The notes under the pieces: generated by a model | Databases searched by the model: none | What the model was told of the DNA's origin: nothing | Seen by the model: only the letters and a program-made list of their open reading frames with translations | Shown: positions 1-12,980 of the stretch, in pieces | How the letters are laid out: each line of letters starts with the position of its first letter | Numbering within the stretch: the first letter of the stretch is position 1 | NCBI GenBank assembly: GCA_029216955.1 | Contig: JANAVB010003400.1 | Span: forward strand, 17,997,451-18,061,450 | Length of the DNA stretch: 64,000 nucleotides | DNA from: Iris pallida | Taxonomy: Eukaryota > Streptophyta > Magnoliopsida > Asparagales > Iridaceae | Reading direction: 5' to 3' | Position numbers and translations under genes: made by a program

Positions 1-545
1 TTACTGTACATGATGATTCATGTTCTCCTGTTTACTTACAACATTTGCATATATGGTATATTCCTGTACATGTTTACCTTGCCCTGTATATTTTCTATTT
101 GCTGTTACATAGTCTTTATCATTCATTGGAACTGCTATTAGAGATGTACTTCGCTCCAATCCTGATCGGATAACTATTTTTTAGGTAATATTATGCCCTA
201 CACTTTGGATTTTATGATAACAGATCTCGATGTTCCATTGACCGTGAGTTAACCTCTGGGAGCTTCATCCTATGTTCTTCATTTAGATTTTTGTTTCATT
301 ATCAGATTTGTCTCTGATATATTCCTGACATATATGATCATTTATAGATTCTGGATGATTCAGTGTTGTTTCTATCCTTCTTGTTTATATCTTCCTTAGC
401 TGTATTTGATTTTAGCATTATTGTGGATCATATAAATATTATAGATATTATTGGGTACTTGACAGCGTTCTACCGCCGATACTGTGGCGTAGGCTAGGTG
501 TGACCCACGTACTCGTGTCCGAATATTCGGGTGTGGGTCGTGACA
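1..545 (+). mobile_element. 3' end of the 5' LTR of a long-LTR gypsy-type (LARD-like) element
   Basis: This segment aligns over its whole length with 7914-8412, at roughly 90% identity by eye, so the two are the ends of paired LTRs. It ends in GTCGTGACA, and the internal leader with TGGTGGCCC follows at once. The same LTR end recurs at 57160-57178, and a variant at 29240-29267. Compared with this copy, the 3' LTR lacks about 40 bp close to the end. The LTR start lies left of the window. Confidence 0.8.
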
Positions 546-918
546 CATTTTTATGGTGGCCCATACAGGCCAGTCTTCGCAACTAGTGCGAAATCGTAGT
601 AGTACATATGCTTAGTCATACTACTGCGAGCCTGCCCTAGGATAAGGATTTTGAGTCAGAGAATATTTTAGTAGGTTTAGTACTCAATCACATATTAGGA
701 CTCCTTGAGAGATTCTTGGGACGACCCATGAGAATCTCACTCTAAACCTTATCTCGAAATTTGTTTCCACTTGTTTTCGTCTACTCTTCTTTGTTCGTTG
801 ATTGAATCTTGGTGTTCGTTGTTGACTTTGATTTTGTATTGAGACAAATTTTATGGACTAAATTAAGGTATATTCTGATGACATATTTGATGAGGATAGT
901 GTGAAAGATAAATGTCTG

Positions 919-1168
919 CTTAGTTATGGAGTCTAGAGTTTATCGCAGCCATACTAGCTGGCATGACAAAAACATAGAGCCTGATTTGGGGTATACTTAT
1001 CTTAGTTATGGAATTTAGAGTTTCTTGCAGCCATACAGGTTGGCATGATGAGAATTCTAGATAACATGATTATAGGGTATATACCTTAGTTATGGACTCT
1101 ATCGTTTATTGCAGCTATGCTGACTGGCGTAGCAAAAATTCTGGGTAACATGATTTCAGAAAGACATA
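919..1168 (+). repeat. Three tandem units of about 83 bp
   Basis: Units begin at 919, 1001 and 1085 with CTTAGTTATGGA and share a core like TTATCGCAGCCATACT followed by a GGCATGAC-type block. A related block occurs near 57935-57990 in the other element of this family (TTATGGAGACTATGG, then GCACTGGCGAGACATGAC). The repeat is therefore a family character of the internal leader. No coding potential is seen. Confidence 0.7.
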
Positions 1169-2599
1169 TACGATTATCAGATTATATCTTAAATTGGTTC
1201 TTAACGTATCGTCCATATCATTCCACCTTGTTATCATTGATTTCTGGTCCATCACCCTAATAGCTCAGGGTAGGGATATCTTTAGTTCCTCTAGTTCAGT
1301 TCCTTATGGGGCCTTACCTTCATTAGTTTCGAGGTAGTTTCTTGGATAGTATAGTAGTTTAGTAAGTTGTAGATAGGTTGTGTCGGAATATAGTTAATAG
1401 TTGGTATCCTAGATTATCAAGCATGTGACCAGTATAGTTACGAAGTTAGTGACTGTGTACCAAGGATGCCTGGAGGGTGCAAGTGTCCAGGATGTATCAG
1501 GATTGGTGAGTAATAAGTGATAGGTGTAGTGTATCAGTTTAGTATTAGTGAGTGTTATTGAGGGTGATAATATTAGCTAGGTGTATCAGTGTGATATTAA
1601 ATATAGGGTATTATAAGGAAGTAACATGAGAGTGGGAGAATGATATATGACTGAGAATGGAAACAAAATCAAGAGACCGGTAGTATCAATTTGAAAATGA
1701 TTACGTTCAAAGGATTCTCCTGAGTACAGAATATTTTATGCAAAAAAAAGCGTAGGAGGAATTTCAAGAAAAAATAACAATGGAATATACATTAATGATG
1801 ATTCTAGAGTTGTATCCTGAGAACCGATGAGACCATTCAAGAATGATTGGGTCTTGAGTGAATTTAGATGCTATTTTTAGCTACTAGCTCTTGATAATTC
1901 ATTATCAAATTAAGGCTAAGATATCAAGTTTAGAATCCAAATACAGGAAAGGAGACTATAACTACATAAGGAGATGATACAAAATTGAGTAAAGGATTCG
2001 TAGGAGAATGATTAAGAACTGGTAGGACATGAAAATTTTGAATTATAGGAAAATTTAGATACTTTTGTGAGGCTTTTAAATCTTAAGAAGGATAATATTT
2101 GAAGGTATAAGGTTGAAGAAAATGTGAAGGGTGATTTATACGGTAGTGGCATTAATACGAGGAGTGTAAATCTGAACAATGTTCAAGGATTTTATAAACC
2201 ATGATTCAGGGATTCCGGATCCAAATTTAAGACAAGGTAGAGAAATTTGGACTTTCAACATGATTAGGTTGATAATGGGTTACGGAATCGAGGGGAGTAA
2301 AAAAAGGGAAGGAATTGAAGAATTATAACAAGAGGATGTTTCTTAACCTTTGAAGTAAAGGCCGAATGCCTTATAGTAATCATATAAGAGTTTGATCTTC
2401 ATGATTGAAGATCATGATTTTTGTAGTGATATATTTGATCTTATAAGATAAAGGTATAATTGTGAAATGACGATCGGATAATCTTGGCAGAATAAGATGA
2501 TTACCTTGGCTTCCTTCTGCAATTCATACCTTTTGATTTCCCTATCCTAGTAGAAGAGATTGATCTCCCTACCCTTGAATCATCCTTAAATTTTGATAT

Positions 2600-3570
2600 T
2601 GCTTAAATTTGGTCCACTTTGATCGTGACCAATCGGTTTTGGTCATCTCCTTTAACGTGCCAACATTCTTGATTCTTGACTATACTCAAACAATTTTAAA
2701 TCCGATCGTGACCTGGATTTCCATCCTTTATTGCTCGTGCCTAGACTTCGATTATATTTCATCGTATCTAAATATTGTTTTAATCAAGATTAGGCTGACT
2801 TGTCCTTTACCGTGTCAAATTTAATTCTGATCGTGTTTGGATTTCAATGCGACTATAGTCCCTACCTAAAACTTTGATTAATTATGCCTGAATTTTCATG
2901 TTTGGTCGTACCTAGATGACCTGGCATGACTAGACGACTTTGATTCCATTAATCGTGACTTTACGTATTAATTTTACTACTTAATCGTGCCTAAAATTAT
3001 CAATCTTCGATCACGACTATCTGATTCAGAACTTAGTCGTATCAGAATTGGATTTGATTGCATCTGAATAAATTTTTCTATCGTGCCTAAATTTCGATTC
3101 TATAGTCGCTCGTGCTCATATTTCATTCCTAATCATGCCTAGGTTTTAAATTTTTTGTAGCTCTATCCTAAATCATGCCTAGGTGATTTTAAGTCATTTT
3201 CAAGATCTTAATCGCATCGGAGCATCGATTGTTGTCATTCACGACCTAACTATAATTTTGATCAATGAGATTCTCGATCGTGCCTATGCAACCTTAAATC
3301 TGATTTTCATCCCATACTTGAATTTCGATTCTATCTTTAGTTTACTAGCCGTGACAGAGATCGTGCTTAAAATAGTTTGTATTTATTTCTAATCGTACCT
3401 AAATGACATGAGTTTATTTCTAAATCGTTCCTATATAGTATTATCCATACTACGATTCTATCATGCCAAAATCATTAGTCAAATCATTAGTCGTGCCCAA
3501 GTGGTTTTGAATTGATTATCTTGATCGAGTCAAAGTTATCGTTCTTTGATCGTGCTTAAGGTATTAATTA
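2600..3570 (+). repeat. Dispersed short motif array, consensus near ATCGTGCCTA
   Basis: About 20 degenerate copies of (A/G)(A/T)TCGTGCCTA or close variants (TCGTACCTA, TCATGCCTA, TCGTGACC, TCGTGCTTA) recur every 25-70 bp, each followed by an A/T-rich stretch. Examples lie near 2731, 2910, 2983, 3085, 3136, 3174, 3278, 3392 and 3550. The array stops just before the 3' terminal motif of the element. It is not a fixed-period tandem repeat and not coding. Confidence 0.6.
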
Positions 3571-4265
3571 AACTCTCCATCGTATTTTGATTCCTATGCT
3601 AATCTTAAATTTCGAGGACAAAATTTCTTTAAGGATGGTAAATTTGTAACCTCCGTTAACCGAATTCTGGAGTTCTTTTTCCGATTTTTTGTATTTTTGT
3701 ATTTTTCTGAATTTTTCTAAATCTGTGAAATCGTGAATTTTAATATGAAATATATTTTCATTCGTAATATGCTATCGGTACTTTTGTTGGGTCATTGGTT
3801 TTGTAAAACTACATTATATGAGATTTCATCCTAAATAAATTTATTGTCCATTTTCTAGAATTTTTATCAGTTATAAATATTTACTTTTATATAAAGGAAA
3901 AGATTGTCAAAATATTACTGTAAATAAAGAATACTTTTGTTACTAATTATTTTAATCTTAAAGGTTTACAATAATTTGTAAGTTACTTGATTACCCTCGT
4001 ATCGGACTAAGACTAATTCAATTTTATTTTTGCGTACCAAGCCTTAGGCTTTGGATCGTGGGCTAGGGCTTTGAGATTAGCTAGTAATCGGGTAGTTGGT
4101 AGCTAATCGACAATTAGCTAATAATAAGTTAAACTAGTTGTTAGTAGTTAGTGTTAGGGTTAGTGTTAGTGATTTCCACTAATATTCCTACATCTATTAC
4201 ATTTACATCTTTGCCACTAGGGTTTCCTACACTACCTCTACAAATATTGGAGACTCCCCAACATT

Positions 4266-4272
4266 TTATATA
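4266..4272 (+). promoter_or_regulatory. Putative TATA box of the LARD-like 3' LTR
   Basis: TTATATA sits about 620 bp into the LTR, and C-rich leader-like sequence begins about 30 bp downstream. That is the usual layout of a retrotransposon promoter. Related LTRs have TATA-like sequences near 53211 and 55103. Confidence 0.4.
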
Positions 4273-5381
4273 GCAATTCCTAAACACCCCACACACACAC
4301 ACACAACCGCCAACCCTACCCCTACTCCACAGAGCTGCAGCATCCCTGTTGACCCGGCCATCTGCCACCCCGGCGTCGCCATTCTCCGCTACCAGTGCCA
4401 CCCTCACCATTCCACCCCGGCCAACTCCGGCCCTCGACACCCTCCCGACCACCATCACCATTCCACCTCCACCACCACTAGCACCACCACTACACCCCGG
4501 CTATCCACCACCTGTCGCCACCTACACCACTCCCACCGCCACCGTTCCGACTATCCACCCTACCACAACCAAGCAAACAAACCACCACCACGGTATCATC
4601 ATCACCAGCACCACCACTCCCCCAGCACGATCACCTCCATGCCTCCTCTGTCGAACACACAACAACCACCGCCGCCACTACACAACAGCACCACCCCCCC
4701 CCCCCCGCCTCTCTCCATCGGACCTGACCAAGCCACCAGCACACACGAGAGAGAGAGATAAAAGATAGGGAGAACCACCACTCACCTGACCGGCATATCC
4801 GGCCACCCGTCGTGACCACCACGCCTCACCGACCTCTGTGCTGCTCAACCCAACTATCTGCCCGCGCCAATGCTGCATCGCAGTGTTTCCTCCGACGAGC
4901 CAGCGCCTGTCCAGATATGGCGCTCCCACACAAGCCCGAGCCTCTCCAGAGCAGCCGTATCTAGATCTGCTCCCTGCCACCTAGCCGCCCCACCCCGTGC
5001 ACCGTGCGGCCAGATCCAGCGCCGCTATGGCCGGTTTCGGCCACCGCGAGCCAGCACGAGCACCACCGAGCCCCGACCTTCCCGTGCGCCTCTGTGTCAG
5101 CACCTGCCTCCATGCGCTGCTTCCCCTCCGCCGACGTGAGCCACCGCGCCTAGTCCGATGGGCAGTCGCCCCTTAGGTAAGACCCCCCTTCTCTCTCCCC
5201 TCTTTATTTTTTATTTTGTAATCTTGGAGCTTCACTCCCCTCCCATTTTGTGCTTTCAGAAGAGTAGTTAGGTTAATTAATTAGGGTTTTAATTAATATC
5301 ATTAAAGTTAATGACATTAATTAGGGAGTTGAGAAAAGGGAATGGAAGAACAGGTGATGTTGTTATATACATACATTGTTA

Positions 5382-6333
5382 TCTATATATATAATATCGA
5401 AATAGTGGCTTTTCCGTCTAAAATGTGGCAGTAGAATAATTAATAGGCTGCAAATAGTGGCCTAAAATGTGTCCACAATTAATGCATCCACAATTAATGT
5501 ATCCCAAAGTGAAAAATAAATGTAACAGTTAATTGGGATACATTAATTATGGCCTAAAATATGGCAATAGAATAGTTAATGCATACTTATTGGTAATTAA
5601 AATTGTTTACTTAACAATAGTTGATGATGCATCATGCCAATTAATGTTTTCCTGCCCAAAGTAGAAAATATAGCACTCTTTTGGGTTCCCAATTAAAATA
5701 GTGCCTCAAACTATTCTACTTCCATTCATTTGCAGCTTCATTCCATTCATTAACTATTAATTTTAGTACCAAAGAATATGCATTTGCTGGGCTTCCCATT
5801 GGGTTCCCAATAAGGCTGCAATTGGGTTCCCAATTAAGGCTATTATTAAGCTTCTCTTTTTTGTCTATAAATAGATGAAAGCATGTATTTGAATGTACAA
5901 ATTTTTAACTTGCCCACAAAATTCCTATGGCTCAATTTTTCTGTCTCTTATTCATGATGTGAGTCCTTCAAAACCCTTCTGGAATTTGAAGGTTCGGCTC
6001 GTGCGTCTCTATGAGGTAACTGGGTACGATATTTTCACATAACCAATATTTTATCATTAATTCATTTAGAACAATACGTATTAGAATTATATTTTGTGAA
6101 TTACATAGTTAATCCTGAGGATGATTACGTTGTTGAAGTTTAATCTATTCTTTTTTATGCTATTTTTTTTTCTGTGTAAAAACTGAAAGATAGTTTGTTA
6201 TTTATTTTCGAAAAAAATAGTTACCAACTTTTTTTTTCAATTTCATATGCTATCATACATACATATTATAAACACTTTTAAAATAAAATAGTATTAGATA
6301 TAGATTCCGTGCATCACACGGGGGCACTGCTAG
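5382..6333 (+). mobile_element. Non-autonomous Helitron
   Basis: The 5' end is TCTATATATATAATA, starting at 5382. The 3' end is CTAG at 6330-6333, preceded about 10 bp upstream by the hairpin CCGTG-CATCA-CACGG (6308-6322). The element sits between A (5381) and T (6334), the Helitron AT target rule. These three features together are diagnostic for Helitrons. No Rep/helicase ORF is present in the 952 bp, so it is non-autonomous. It is inserted in the LARD-like 3' LTR and is younger than it. Internal sequence is A/T-rich with no captured gene that I recognise. Confidence 0.85.
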
Positions 6334-6660
6334 TTTCTATTATTATTATCATTACTAGGGTTAGTTAATTAGTAGTGTTATATTCATAGAGTTTAGCACA
6401 AGTCCAGATTGGGCTTGATCATAGGTCCAATAGATGGAATTATTGGATCAATAATTGAATCTATGGGTTGGACTGAGCCAATGGGGAAATTGTTTGGGTA
6501 TTTAATATATGTAATTACATTGGGTTGGTCTAATTCTTTAAATTATTATTTTGGGCTAATGAAAATTTATGGGTTTAAATTACTAGGGTTTTGATTATAG
6601 CATTTACATATGTATATTTGTGTACATATTTTCTACATATTGTATATATTTGAGTATGGT

Positions 6661-6739
6661 GTACTACTACTAGTACTAGTACTAGTACTATTACTATTAC
6701 TAGTACTATTACTATTACTATTACTATTACTATTACTAC

Positions 6740-6795
<56 letters not shown>
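6661..6795 (+). repeat. Trinucleotide microsatellite (TAC/TTA)n
   Basis: Runs of ACT/AGT triplets grade into a long TTA run. The leucine-rich open frame across it is an artefact. Confidence 0.9.
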
Positions 6796-6797
<2 letters not shown>

Positions 6798-6994
6798 AGT
6801 ATTATTTATTTGGAATTATATTATAATATTTCTAAAATATATTTATTAAGTTTCGACCTAAAATCGTGTTTGACAAATTGGAGATTTAGTACTAGAACGA
6901 TTTTCTATATTTTCAAGATATATATCTAAAAAATATTACGATTAATAAAAAATATAGTTTCTAGATATTATAAATAGATTTTTGGATTTAAAAG

Positions 6995-7120
<126 letters not shown>

Positions 7121-8412
7121 CTTTCTAGGCCTTCAAATAATGTATAAAATTATTGTGATCAACAAAAATGTAGTTTCTAAGTATTATAGATAATTTTCAA
7201 AATAGTTATATGTATTTAGTGATGCTCTTTTCCTTAAAATCATAAATCGTGACTTATATAGTCATCTCCCATTTCTTGATTCGATAATCGTGAAAACTCT
7301 AATTTTTGGGCTTCTATATCCAAACTACGCTATTTGGACTATTCTGGACTCAACGGAACCGCCTGTACCGTCGTTTGGGACCATCTTGTAGAGCATAGCA
7401 CCGTTACCTATTTCGTGTCGATACGTTCGTGTCGTGCACGTCAACTTCAGCAAATTGAGGCGAGTACATTCTCTGATAATTTACCGTTTATGATATCTTC
7501 TATATTTCTTGTATTTAGTATAGATATCCATGAGCTCTTGACACATTTGTTACACAGATTGGTATTTTCTGGATCCCGTCATGAGATGTTATTATTTGTA
7601 TATCTTGGTGTATCTTGCGCAAGTCTCGTTGTTGTTCTTGTACTTGTATGGACACTAATTCTCGAGAAAACTTGCTACCTTCTCCTAGAATCCCGTGTCG
7701 TAATATTCCATGGTTGCATCCACTATACCAGTTGGGGGCGGGGAGTATTAGTGTAGATATGTGATCATACCCCTCATTGTGCAAGTTTTGTTTCTTGTGA
7801 GTGTTGATCATACACCACACGTATGTTTAAGCAGGCCATAAATTTCCGTGCAAGTTCCTAAGCCGATCACATGTTGAAACTAGTGCTCGCTCACATAGAT
7901 AGTACTTCCTGATTACTGTACATGATGATTCTTGTTCTCCTGTTTACTTACAGTATTTCCATATATGTTATATTCCTATACATGTTTACCTTGCCCTGTA
8001 TATTCTCCCTATTTGCTGTTACATAGTCTTTATCATTCACTGGAACTGTTATTAGAGATGTACTTCGCTTCAATCCTGACTGGATAACTATTTTTTTAGG
8101 TAATGTTATGCCCCACACTTTGGATTTTATGATGACAGATCTCGATGTTCCATTTACCGTGAGTTGACCTATGAGAGCTTCAGGACTATGTTCTTTATTT
8201 AGATTTATGTTTCGTTATCCAATTTGTCTCCGATACATTTCTGACATGTATGATCATTTAAAGAAGATGATTCAGTGTTACTGCTATCCTTCTTGTTCAT
8301 ATTTTCCTTAGTTGTATGTGATTTCAGTATTATTGTGGATCATATAAATATTATAGATATTTTTGGGTACTTGACAGCATTCTACCACCGAATATTCGGG
8401 TGCGGGTCATGA

Positions 8413-8765
8413 CGGAGCGTTCCAGAAGTTGTTTGAGAACTTGCTGGTTCCTGGAAGCGGATCGTATAAAGGCGAATCTTGCTTTGAGCAACAATGATTT
8501 TCATTACCCCAGCAGGGCTTTGAAATATCCTCTTTCTTTCTTCTTCATCTTCCTTCGTCTTCTTCTAAGAGGCTACATGATCTTTAGAGAAAGCAAATTC
8601 TTTTGCTCTGAATTATCTGAAGTTCCTCATATAAAGAGTGTGTGAGCAAATTTATTTACAGAATCACTATGTCTACTTACGATATACATAGTGTGTGAGC
8701 AAATTTGTTTGCAGAATCACTGTCTACTTACATTCTTCCATCTAAGATGTGTTTCGGAAATAACA
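8413..8765 (+). mobile_element. Copia-1 5' LTR, truncated
   Basis: These 353 bp align with 14169-14523, the last 43% of the complete 3' LTR, and end in the same AATAACA. The first part of the LTR, including its TATA box, is missing. The sequence begins exactly where the LARD-like LTR ends, so the junction is a deletion or recombination product rather than a clean insertion edge. Confidence 0.8.
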
Positions 8766-8789
8766 ATCTCAAAGTAAGATCCAAATCCA

Positions 8790-11700
8790 ATGGAGAACAA
8801 TCGTGCAAACCTTCCTTCTAGACATAAGTTTTAACAAAGTTGAGTTTGACGGGGAGCATTACAACGTCTGAAAGATGTCAGCCTTATCTTCAAGTAGTGA
8901 GCGTCGACTATGTGTTGACAGATCCTGAGCCTTTAATTCCATAAGGTGAAAATTCTCGAAGGATCGCTGAGGCCACTATTCTGCAATCCAAGTGAAGGAG
9001 AGATAACAACCTCTGTAAGTTGCTTATCTTAAACTCAATGGAGGACTCTTTGGCAGAGTCATACAATAAGACGATCCATGCCAAGGACGTCTAAGAGTTT
9101 GTGGAGAATCTCTACAAGGCAGATGAGAACAGGAACAAGATCCACGTGACCAAAAAGGTCTGGAGGATGCGATTTGAGGACGCAAGACGATGTTGCCTCA
9201 AGTCAAAGGATTTTTCAAGTTACATCAGAAACTTGAGGATGACGGCATACCTTTGGTCGATGCTTTCGTCGTTGGGGTTATTGTCGCCAAGCTCCCACCT
9301 GGGTGGAGCAATTTCATCACGGACATGTACCGCAAAAATATGGAGGTGGATCTTGAACGCCTCTTGCATTGGATTCATGTTAAAGACGAGTTGAGGGCTC
9401 AAATCAAAGTGGACACCTTGTCCAATCAAATGACCGAGGACAATCTGGTGCAAGCTGGGGACTCCAAGAGGAAGCATAAGGCTTCTTACAATAAAAAGAA
9501 GGATATTCACCAGATGAAGGTGAAGTCGGCTCAGTTCAAGCCAAAGTCCAAAGAACCTGAGATTTGTTTCAACTGTGGCAAGAAAGGCCATTGATGGAAC
9601 GACTGCAAGGAAAAACCTAAATAGAAAGAGCAAGATGAGGCTAACTTGGTTTCTATGATTGCACACGTTAACTCGACTAGTGTTGACACGGACTGGTGGA
9701 TAGACTGGGGCATCCTGTCATGTTTGCTCTAAGAAGGAGTAATTCACCACATACAAGCCCACATCTGAGAAGGTTATGGTGGTGAACCAGACACAAGCTG
9801 AAGTACCGAGGATTGGGACGGTGGTAATGAAACTATCTTCGAAAAAGTCGCTGACGTTTCAGGATGTGAAGCACGTACTGGTAATAGCCAAGAACCTGGT
9901 CTCTGGAAGTCTGCTCTGTAACGCAGGCTTGAGGATGGACATTAACGCTGGTCAAGTAGTTATGTCATATAAAGGAACCTATTACGGAAAAGCTTTCTGT
10001 ACCGAAGGGATTTCAAACTTCAGGGTGTAACTCCAACTGAGAAAATTAATGCAGTCTCTATTTCTGATTATTTTCTTGAGTTGTGGCATAATAGACTAGG
10101 ACATTTTCATTGTAAAAGAATTAACAAGATGTCTAGTTTATGGCTTATCTCCAAATGTGGGGGTAAGGAGTTGGAAAAGTATGAGGTCTGTGCGCAGACA
10201 AAGATCATTACAAAACCGTTCAAGCGGGTAACCGAAGTACAGATCTTCTAGAGTTATTGCACTCAGGTATCTGTGACTCCAAACAGTTCTCCACAAAGGT
10301 CAGGATGAAGTATTTCATTACTTTCATTGGCGATTTTCCCAAAGTACCCGTTCGTTTATCTGCTCAAGACTAAAGATAAAGCATTTGAGAAATTTAAGGA
10401 CTTCAAGGCTGAAGCCGAGCGTCAAACCGGACAACAACTCAAGGGACTCAGAAGTGATCGAGGTGGAGAGTATAGGTCGCATAATTCTGCAAATAACATA
10501 GAATTGTTTATGAGACGACTGCTTTGTACTCCCCTCAATCAAATGGTGTTGCAGAAAGGAAGAACAAAACATTAACAGAGATGATGAACTCAATGATGTT
10601 GACTGTGGGTCTTCCAAATTGCTTCTAGGGTGAAGCAGTGTTTACGGCTACTTTCATTCTGAACAGAGTATCGTATGCAACTTCCGATGTCACTCCTCAT
10701 AAACTCTGGTTCAAGGTCAGACCCAACTTGAACGTTATTCGAGTATGGGGGTGTCTGTCGTATGTGAAGCTTCCGAATTTAAAGATTCAGAAACTGAAAA
10801 CAAGGACTACGAAGACTATATTCCTGGGTTATGCTGATAAGAGTGACGTTCAGAGGTTCCTTGATATTTAATCAAATCATCGGGATGTAGAATTCTTTGA
10901 AGATAAATTTGCAATGCACAAGAACATTGTTCTTGTGGATATTCCGGAGAATAGTGTGGGTGCAAAGGCAGCTGAAGCTCCTTACGGAGATGTAGTTCAA
11001 GAAGTTGTTGCAGAAACAATTGTTGAACCAAACCTTGCAGAACCTGTGTCTAAGCGAGTAAGGAGACAGAAGGATTTCAGAGAGAATTTCGTCACCTATC
11101 ATGTGGAAGGAGATCTGCTACCTATGATGAGGCAATGAAGAACAGAGACGCTGTCCTCTGGAAGGAGGTTACTAATTATGAGTATGACTCGATAACCTCC
11201 GACAACACGTGGGTGTTGGTCGATCTGCCTGAAGGAGCAAAACCAATCGAATGTAAATGGATCTTCAAGAAGAAGATGAAGGCCGATGGAACTGTTGACA
11301 AGTTCAAGGCTAGGCTGGTAGCTAAAAGGTTTTCTCAGAAAGCAGGGGTTCGATTAGTTTGACACATATGCTCCAATAGCATAGATGATCAGATGGGTGT
11401 TAAAACCGTATTTCTGAATGGTGAGTTGACCGAAAAAATTTACATGCAACAACCAGAAGAATTTTTCCTCAAGGGCCTTGAAGACAAAGTCTGCAAGTTG
11501 CTAAAATTGTTATATGGTCTTTAGCAAGCTCCCAAGATGTGGCATGAGAAGTTTGATAAAGTCATAAGATCAAACGGCTACAGGGTCAGCGAGACGGACA
11601 AGTGTGTGTACACAAAGTTCGCTGACGGGAAAGGAGTTGTCGTTTGTCTATAAGTGGACGACATGCTAATCTTGGGTACAGATCTAGCAAGTGTCATTGA

Positions 11701-12610
11701 GACAAAGAAGTTCCTCGCATCTGAGTTCAGCATGAAGGACTTAAGGGAAGCTGATGTTATCCTAGGGTTAAAGATCATCCGGACGGAAACTGGAGTGGCG
11801 TTGTCACAGTCTCATTACATTTAGAAGATGCTTATACGCTATAGGTATCAGGATCTTCCATGGATCGATAAGTCATATAGGTGTGACAAAATTGAAGCCA
11901 AATCCAAAAGAAAGTGTCAAACAGCTGGAGTATTCAAACGTTATCGGAAGTTTGATGTATCCTACTACTGCCATAAGGTCTGACATAGCTTTTGTTGTGG
12001 GGATGCTTAGTCAGTTCACGAGCAATTCAAATGTCGAGCACTAGAAAGTTGTGCAAAGGGTAATAAGATACCTCAAGAGGATTCAGAAGTATGCACTGTA
12101 CTACTGCAGAAATCCAACAGTAGTGGAAGGCTTCCGTGATGTGAGTTGGTGCTTAGAAGTGGAGAGTGATAGGTCCACAGGAGGATATATCTTCTCCATG
12201 GGTGTAGCTGCTATATCATGAAAGTTGAAGAAGCAGACTATGCTCTCACACTCTTCTATAGAATCTGAGTTCTACGCACTAGCGGCTGCAGCAGATAAAG
12301 CAGAATAGCTTCGGAAGATCATGTATGATCTTCCAATGGTTGGCACGCAGATACCGGCGGTACCGGTATACTATGATAACCAGACGACTGCAGCGGTAGC
12401 ATCGAATGACCTCTTCAATGGCAAGAAGAGGAATGTACATCTAAGGCACAGGATGGTAAATGATCTTATCAAAAGAGGAGTCATTATCGTGGTTGATGTT
12501 CGGAGCCAGAAGAATCTGGCAGATCTGTTCACCAAAGGTCTCAAGCGCCAGCTGGTTGAAGACACATCATGTAAAATGGGCTTGAAGACACATCATGTAA
12601 AATGGGCTTG
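8790..12610 (+). pseudogene. Copia-1 gag-pol, decayed
   Basis: This is the remnant of a Ty1/copia polyprotein broken by many stops and frameshifts. Order: gag (8790-9600) with a zinc knuckle CFNCGKKGH near 9565 that stops where the last Cys should follow; a protease/pre-integrase stretch (9650-10200); an integrase core (10300-10870, with GLRSDRGGEYRS); reverse transcriptase (11135-11830, where the YVDDM motif near 11650 has its Tyr codon changed to a stop); and RNase H (12000-12605). The order gag-PR-INT-RT-RH is the copia order. The VVCLxVDDML context resembles the Tork/Tnt1-like lineage, by inference only. No frame is long enough to work. A 26-bp tandem duplication (12556-12607) lies at the 3' end. 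Confidence 0.85.
12556..12607 (+). repeat. 26-bp tandem duplication at the end of copia-1 pol
   Basis: The 26-bp unit beginning TTGAAGACACATCATG is present twice in direct succession at the end of the RNase H frame, followed by a third partial TTGAAGACAC. It duplicates the last coding residues. Confidence 0.85.
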
Positions 12611-12980
12611 AAGACACTAGTATTGTGTCTTTGTAATTCTACTATAAAATTTTATTCTATTAGTTCAAAAAGACATCTACTAGGCATCTAGCTTTTATTT
12701 CAAAGAAGGACCATTGATTGGAAGAATATCAGGAACAGTAGATAATCCTTTAGGAATTATGGGGTTACGGACCCAAAACTACTATTGACAGTGGGTAATC
12801 CTTTAGGAAATACGTGGTTACAGACCCAGAATCAATGTTGTCTACTGTTTGTTCTTTATATAGAACAAAGTCCTGTGAGAGGATGACTTGGAAGCCTTAA
12901 TGAGTTCTCGGGTATTTGGAATGTTCGACGTGCTTTACAGGAAGCACGGGTAGCACAACAATACAAAGGAGCATAGTACT

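Larger units (their letters stand above)
546..3644 (+). mobile_element. Non-coding internal region of the LARD-like element
   Basis: About 3.1 kb lies between the end of the 5' LTR and the start of the 3' LTR. I see no gag, protease, integrase, reverse transcriptase or RNase H in any frame; open frames are under 75 codons. The leader is shared with 57179-57290, which belongs to the related element further right. The region ends with a chromovirus-like terminal motif (TTTCGAGGACAAAATT, 3610-3625) and a purine-rich tract just before TGTAACCTCC. Long LTRs around an empty internal region fit a large retrotransposon derivative that depends on an autonomous gypsy partner. The family name is not recognised. 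Confidence 0.7.

Noticed and set aside
4349..5139. Pro/Thr/Ser-rich open frames on both strands
   Set aside because: They follow from the C-rich composition of the LTR leader region, lack domains, and overlap in several frames.
6610..6849. Leucine-rich small protein
   Set aside because: It is translated from the TAC/TTA microsatellite.
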